Below are positions 7,343 through 10,029 of a stretch of 10,029 nt of DNA, piece by piece (positions within the stretch are counted from its first letter, which is position 1; each line of letters opens with the position of its first letter). The position numbers and the translations under genes are program-made. Origin of the DNA: an uncultured Clostridia bacterium (GTDB taxonomy: Bacteria; Bacillota_A; Clostridia; Oscillospirales; Oscillospiraceae). The notes beneath the pieces were generated by a model, which worked only from the letters and a program-made list of their open reading frames with translations, searched no databases and had not been told where the DNA came from. The stretch covers positions 1-10,029 of the forward strand of contig CAMJGU010000015.1 of the NCBI GenBank assembly GCA_946405325.1. The letters run 5' to 3'.

Positions 7343-8272
7343 CTAGCGCTGCAAAGCATCCAGCGTTCCTCCGATGTCCGCGTCAATGCAGATCGAGCGG
7401 TCGGTGATCTTGTCCGGCGCTGACGCCTCGCCAAAATTGATGCAGGCATAGGTCGCGTTTTGGTTCTTCTCCGTCATGCGCCAGAAGGGATACTTGATGA
7501 TGACCGGTGTGTTCCCGCCGACGCCCAGCTCCAGCAGCAAAATGCGCTGTCCGTCGTGGGATTCCAGATAGTCGGCATATCGCTTGGACGCCGCGTGCCA
7601 GCCCGCATCCTCCACAAAGGAATCGTCCGAGCGAAGATTCGGCACCATGCGTTTGCCGTCGTCGGGGCAGATCGGCACCAGCTCCGTCGGCACCTCCATT
7701 TTGAGCGTCGCGCCCTCCGGTACAGTCAGCTCGCCGTTCGCGCCGATGGCAAAGCCCTGCGCGAGTAGCATCTTACGGACGGCTTCCTCGTTGTTGTAGG
7801 TCTTTTTGAGTCGCGGCTCCATACTCTGAAACAGGCCGTAGTCGCCCTGTGTGTAGAAAAGCCTCTGCTTGTCAAAGCCCGCCTTCTGGAACTGGTGGTC
7901 CACGTTGGTCGTCAGCACGAAGTAATCCTTGTTCCGCACCAGCGACAGCAGCGTTTGATAGACCGGCTTCGGCGCGTCCATGTAGCGGTTGACCCAGATG
8001 TGGCGGCTCCACCACGCCCAGAACACCTCCTGCGAGGGGAAGGGATAAAATCCGCCGGAATACATGTCCGGAATGTGGTACTTTTCGATAAAATCATGGA
8101 AGTACCGCTCAAACCGCTCTCCGGAATAGGTGAAGCCCGCCGAGGTGGACAGGCCGGAGCCCGCGCCGATCAGCACCGCGTCGCAGTCTGAGAGCGCTTG
8201 TTTCAGTTTTTCGACCTGCTCGGCATAGGTGCCGGAAGGCCTTTTCGTCCATACATTTGTAAAGTCAAACAT
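7343..8272 (-). CDS. SirTM-like Sir2 family protein (probable NAD-dependent ADP-ribosyltransferase or deacylase)
   Basis: 309 residues from the ATG at 8272, chosen because AAAGGA lies eight bases upstream; further upstream in-frame ATGs lack such a site. The NAD-binding loop GAGSGLSTSAGFTYSG (37-52) and TTNVDHQF (121-128, Asn123) are sirtuin motifs, but the canonical catalytic HG is replaced by Gln142 in TQGDYG. LGVGGNTP (250-257) replaces the usual GTS-type motif. These changes are those of class M sirtuins (SirTM), reported to ADP-ribosylate lipoylated GcvH-like proteins. Canonical sirtuins carry a zinc ribbon of two Cys pairs after this point; here residues 145-215 contain only Cys202, so the zinc site appears lost. 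None of the usual SirTM partners (macrodomain protein, GcvH-like protein, lipoate ligase) lies in the window. It has its own promoter with an overlapping inverted repeat and its own terminator, so it is transcribed alone. The protein is soluble, with no signal peptide. Family assignment is strong; ADP-ribosyl transfer rather than deacylation is inferred. Confidence 0.9.
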   Translation of the reverse strand: MFDFTNVWTKRPSGTYAEQVEKLKQALSDCDAVLIGAGSGLSTSAGFTYSGERFERYFHDFIEKYHIPDMYSGGFYPFPSQEVFWAWWSRHIWVNRYMDAPKPVYQTLLSLVRNKDYFVLTTNVDHQFQKAGFDKQRLFYTQGDYGLFQSMEPRLKKTYNNEEAVRKMLLAQGFAIGANGELTVPEGATLKMEVPTELVPICPDDGKRMVPNLRSDDSFVEDAGWHAASKRYADYLESHDGQRILLLELGVGGNTPVIIKYPFWRMTEKNQNATYACINFGEASAPDKITDRSICIDADIGGTLDALQR

Positions 8273-8355
8273 GTTCAGATTCCTTTGCGAAGGACTCCCG
8301 TGACGCACCGGAGCCCTCATCGTGTCGATGTTGTCATTCGATTGCTGACAATAAG

Positions 8356-8397
8356 AAGATAGCACATATTTGTTGTAATGTCAATAGTTACATCAAA
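8356..8397 (-). promoter_or_regulatory. Promoter of the sirtuin gene with overlapping inverted repeat
   Basis: TTGACA (8379-8384) and TATCTT (8356-8361) are 17 bases apart, 84 bases before the sirtuin start codon. The -35 box sits in the 9-base spacer of an inverted repeat, TTTGATGTAA and TTACAACAAA (8388-8397 and 8369-8378), whose arms match at nine of ten positions. This is a typical operator position for a dimeric repressor or activator, whose identity cannot be told from the site. Confidence 0.68.
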
Positions 8398-8431
8398 TAT
8401 TCTACTCCATCATTTCGTCCTCTGTCAATTT

Positions 8432-8872
8432 CTATTCGTCCAGCTCCAGACGCATGAGCACCAGTTCCTGCCAGCCGCTCAGCCGGGAGCGGAAGCCCTT
8501 CGGGTTTCTGCCGTACTCCACAAAGCCCACGCTCTTGTAAAGGGCGAGGGCGTTTTTATTCTCTGCGACAGCCTTCAGTTCCACTTGAACATAGCCGGCG
8601 CTTTTTGCACATTCGATGCAAGCCTCCGCCAAAGCCCGCCCAATCCCGAGGGCCCAGTACGCCTTGTCCACGCTGATGCCAAACTCCGCGCGGTGCCGCG
8701 TCTTTTCCTTCCGGGCAACACATTCGATCCCCGCCGTACCGACGACTTCTCCGTCCAATTCAGCAAGAATCTCGATCTCGTCGGTGCTCTCTGTTTTCTG
8801 CTTCAAAAACTCCGCTTCCTGCTGCGCGGTATAGCTGGATTCTTCCGGATAGGTGAGCAGAAAATCCGTCTC
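8432..8872 (-). pseudogene. GNAT family N-acetyltransferase, 5' end lost
   Basis: The reading frame encodes 146 residues of a GNAT fold. ILAELDGEVVGTAGIE is the first strand pair. EFGISVDKAYWALGIGRAL contains the acetyl-CoA-binding GIGRAL loop. NALALYKSVGFVEYGRNP is the usual C-terminal motif. The homology begins at ETDFLLTYPEE, which in relatives is preceded by about 25-30 residues. Here it abuts an in-frame TAA (8873-8875), and no ATG exists in the frame before the final residues; the only alternative is a TTG at 8806 with a poorly spaced purine stretch, which would cut into the fold. The upstream sequence in the same frame is the tail of another protein, so the start was deleted or replaced. 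The 3' part is intact, which suggests a recent event. An unusual but active short form starting at TTG is possible but unlikely. Confidence 0.75.
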
Positions 8873-9081
8873 TTACCGATCCGCTTCGGTCTTGTCCTCG
8901 GATTTCTTCTCTGTCCCCATGCCAATAAGCAGTCCGAGCACCATTCCCGCCTTCAGCGCAAGCCCGATATTAAGGTCATTGCCAGCTTCTCCGGCTCTAA
9001 ACTGGTCAGCGTGATTTGATATGCGTCTCCGTCCAGCTCGCCCGTCACATCGGCGATAAGCGTATTGCCCGCAAATGTGAC
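8873..9081 (-). pseudogene. C-terminal remnant of an unidentified membrane-anchored protein, frameshifted
   Basis: About 35 codons from 9081 read as beta-rich protein (VTFAGNTLIADVTGELDG, then AYQITLTSLEPEKLA) with the GC-rich third positions of neighbouring genes. Near 8976-8983 the frame breaks; one base earlier it would continue as NDLNIGLALKAGMVLGLLIG, a likely membrane helix, then a charged tail ending EDKTEADR and TAA at 8873-8875. A single missing A at GCAAT would restore the join. No start codon with a ribosome site is present, and the 5' end runs into the inverted repeat of the next feature. The family is not recognised. The two-frame reading is my reconstruction. Confidence 0.5.
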
Positions 9082-9126
9082 CGCTCGTTCGCTAATCATT
9101 ATAGCGAACGAGCGGTCACATGTCAA
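9075..9126 (-). promoter_or_regulatory. Exact-consensus promoter overlapped by a perfect 20-bp inverted repeat
   Basis: On the minus strand TTGACA (9121-9126), a 17-base spacer and TATAAT (9098-9103) match the sigma-70-type consensus at all twelve positions. The arms 9075-9094 and 9102-9121 are perfect reverse complements of 20 bp around a 7-base centre that holds most of the -10. Each arm contains an imperfect palindrome of form GACCG-CT-CGTTC, the shape of TetR-family operators, so the site may be a doubled operator. No intact regulator or target gene follows; what follows is the remnant and the truncated acetyltransferase. There is no T run, so it is not a terminator. Confidence 0.8.
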
Positions 9127-9180
9127 GGACAACTCTGTGTCCTGTTTCTGATTCTGCTCTCAGCCGTCATTTACAGGCGC

Positions 9181-10029
9181 TCAGCCGAACAGCTCCGCAA
9201 ACTTTGCGCCGTCCTCGATGGCCTTTGTCATGGCGGTCATCTTCGACGTGTCGCCGATGAGGATCACGCCGGCAAGGCGGCTCTTGCGGAAGTAGTACTT
9301 CTCATAGTTGCCGCGCTGCTCGTCGCGGATCTCCACCGTGCGGAGATTCGGCTCCATGGTGTCGGGGCCAGCCTTGCCGTTGGTGCCGAGGGCAAAGATG
9401 GAGGTGTCCATAGCGTTGATGGACATGGCGCTGCCATAGGGGCGGAACGTGATCGCTTCGCCCGCGGCGTTGGCGCCCGCCGCCCGGCCGGTCTCCGCCG
9501 CCTGCGACCAGAAGCCGTGGGGCGCGCCGTTGAACTCCGTGCAGTCGCCGCAGGCCCAGACGTCCGGGGCGCTGGTGGCGCAATGGGCGTCGATCTTGAC
9601 GAGGATATTGGTCTCGATCCCCGCCGCCTGCGCGACGGCAATGTTTCCGCGCATACCGGTGGACATGATGACCAGTCCCGCCTCATAGCGCGTGCCGTCG
9701 GCAAGCACCACGGCGTCGTCCGCGATCTCCGCGATCTTCGCGCCGGTGACCACATGGACGCCCGCCTTCTCACAGGCGGATTGCAGCATTGCCGACGCCG
9801 CGTCGTCCAGCTGGCGCGGCAGGAGCCCCGGCGCGGTTTCCAGCACCGTCACGTCGAGGCCGCCCTTCTTGAGCTCCCAGCCGCTCTCGAGGCCCATGAC
9901 GCCGCCGCCGATGACCACCGCCTTTTTCGCGGTCTTGGCGATCTTCTGCGCCTTCCGGCAATCCGCAATGGAGCGGATGGACACCACATGCGGCTTGTCC
10001 GCGCCGGGGATCGGCACCACGAAGCAGCG
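9181..10029 (-). CDS. FAD-dependent NADH:rubredoxin-reductase-like oxidoreductase, 5' end off window
   Basis: The C-terminal 283 residues are visible and the frame is open to the right edge, so start and first FAD motif are missing. Visible parts are PIPGADKPHV, the linker after the first FAD half; AVVIGGGVMGLESGWEL, the NAD(P)H-binding dinucleotide motif; VIMSTGMRGN; and VWACGDCTEFNG, the second FAD-binding motif with the Asp that contacts FAD. A C-terminal domain ends GVILIGDTSKMTAMTKAIEDG. This pattern fits the NADH:rubredoxin oxidoreductase and nitrite-reductase-large-subunit-like branch, which in anaerobes feeds electrons to rubredoxin for oxygen or peroxide removal. No rubredoxin domain is seen in the visible part, though one may be fused or encoded upstream. 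It differs from the CoA-disulfide reductase at the left edge: no rhodanese, TusA or DsrE domain follows. No clear terminator lies in the bases after its stop, where a separate promoter begins within 55 bases. Confidence 0.85.
   Translation of the reverse strand, partial: RCFVVPIPGADKPHVVSIRSIADCRKAQKIAKTAKKAVVIGGGVMGLESGWELKKGGLDVTVLETAPGLLPRQLDDAASAMLQSACEKAGVHVVTGAKIAEIADDAVVLADGTRYEAGLVIMSTGMRGNIAVAQAAGIETNILVKIDAHCATSAPDVWACGDCTEFNGAPHGFWSQAAETGRAAGANAAGEAITFRPYGSAMSINAMDTSIFALGTNGKAGPDTMEPNLRTVEIRDEQRGNYEKYYFRKSRLAGVILIGDTSKMTAMTKAIEDGAKFAELFG

Noticed and set aside
8273..8365. A longer sirtuin starting at an upstream in-frame ATG (up to 31 more residues)
   Set aside because: The extra residues lack family similarity and a ribosome site, and the longest version would begin inside the predicted -10 box; the ATG at 8272 has AAAGGA at ideal spacing.
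8378..9019. 213-codon plus-strand frame across the acetyltransferase remnant
   Set aside because: The minus strand here encodes clear GNAT motifs. The plus-strand frame begins inside the sirtuin promoter and has no ribosome site or domain.
8873..9093. A 70-codon uninterrupted minus-strand frame through the remnant, without any frameshift
   Set aside because: The first half of that frame (RRCDGRAGRRR and similar) has the composition of an out-of-frame read, while the neighbouring frame there reads as a normal beta-rich protein; a frame break is the better explanation.
9075..9121. The 20-bp inverted repeat as a transcription terminator of the flavoprotein gene
   Set aside because: Neither strand has a T run after the stem, and the repeat is superimposed on an exact promoter; an operator explains it better.
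9075..9121. The same repeat as an insertion-sequence end or a dif/attachment site
   Set aside because: No transposase or recombinase is nearby, no target duplication is visible, and the sequence does not resemble a dif core.

Overview
The window looks like a piece of a GC-rich, low-oxygen Firmicutes chromosome, probably a gut clostridial lineage such as Oscillospiraceae. This is inferred from strong GGAGG-type ribosome binding sites, GC-rich third codon positions, a clostridial-type persulfide reductase, a rubredoxin-reductase-like flavoprotein, and sigma-70-type promoters in short AT-rich gaps. The genus cannot be fixed from sequence alone.

Left part (1-3751, + strand): a two-gene sulfur-handling operon. 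The first gene encodes an 822-residue fusion of a CoA-disulfide/persulfide reductase, a rhodanese, a TusA-like domain and a DsrE-like domain. After a 33-base gap comes a class-V aminotransferase-fold cysteine desulfurase. One protein can make a cysteine persulfide and the other has four domains suited to receiving, relaying or reducing sulfane sulfur. A hairpin terminator ends the operon and lies between it and the convergent gene to its right.

Middle (3754-8397, - strand): two genes, each with its own promoter. The one read first (7343-8272) is a sirtuin of the SirTM-like type, with Gln in place of the catalytic His and with most zinc-ribbon cysteines missing. It ends in a strong terminator. 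Downstream is a 1116-residue protein with a papain-like cysteine-protease domain near its N-terminus and about 780 residues of unrecognised, helix-rich sequence. Both promoters overlap perfect or near-perfect inverted repeats, so both genes look individually repressed or activated. This pair is the least ordinary coding content in the window.

Right part (8432-9126, - strand): a decayed stretch. A GNAT acetyltransferase has lost its start. It is preceded by a frameshifted C-terminal remnant of an unidentified membrane-anchored protein, and that by an exact-consensus promoter (TTGACA, 17 bases, TATAAT) overlapped by a perfect 20-bp inverted repeat. The window ends inside a NADH:rubredoxin-reductase-like flavoprotein (9181 onward, - strand), cut off at the right edge.

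No tRNA, rRNA, CRISPR array, insertion sequence or transposase was seen.
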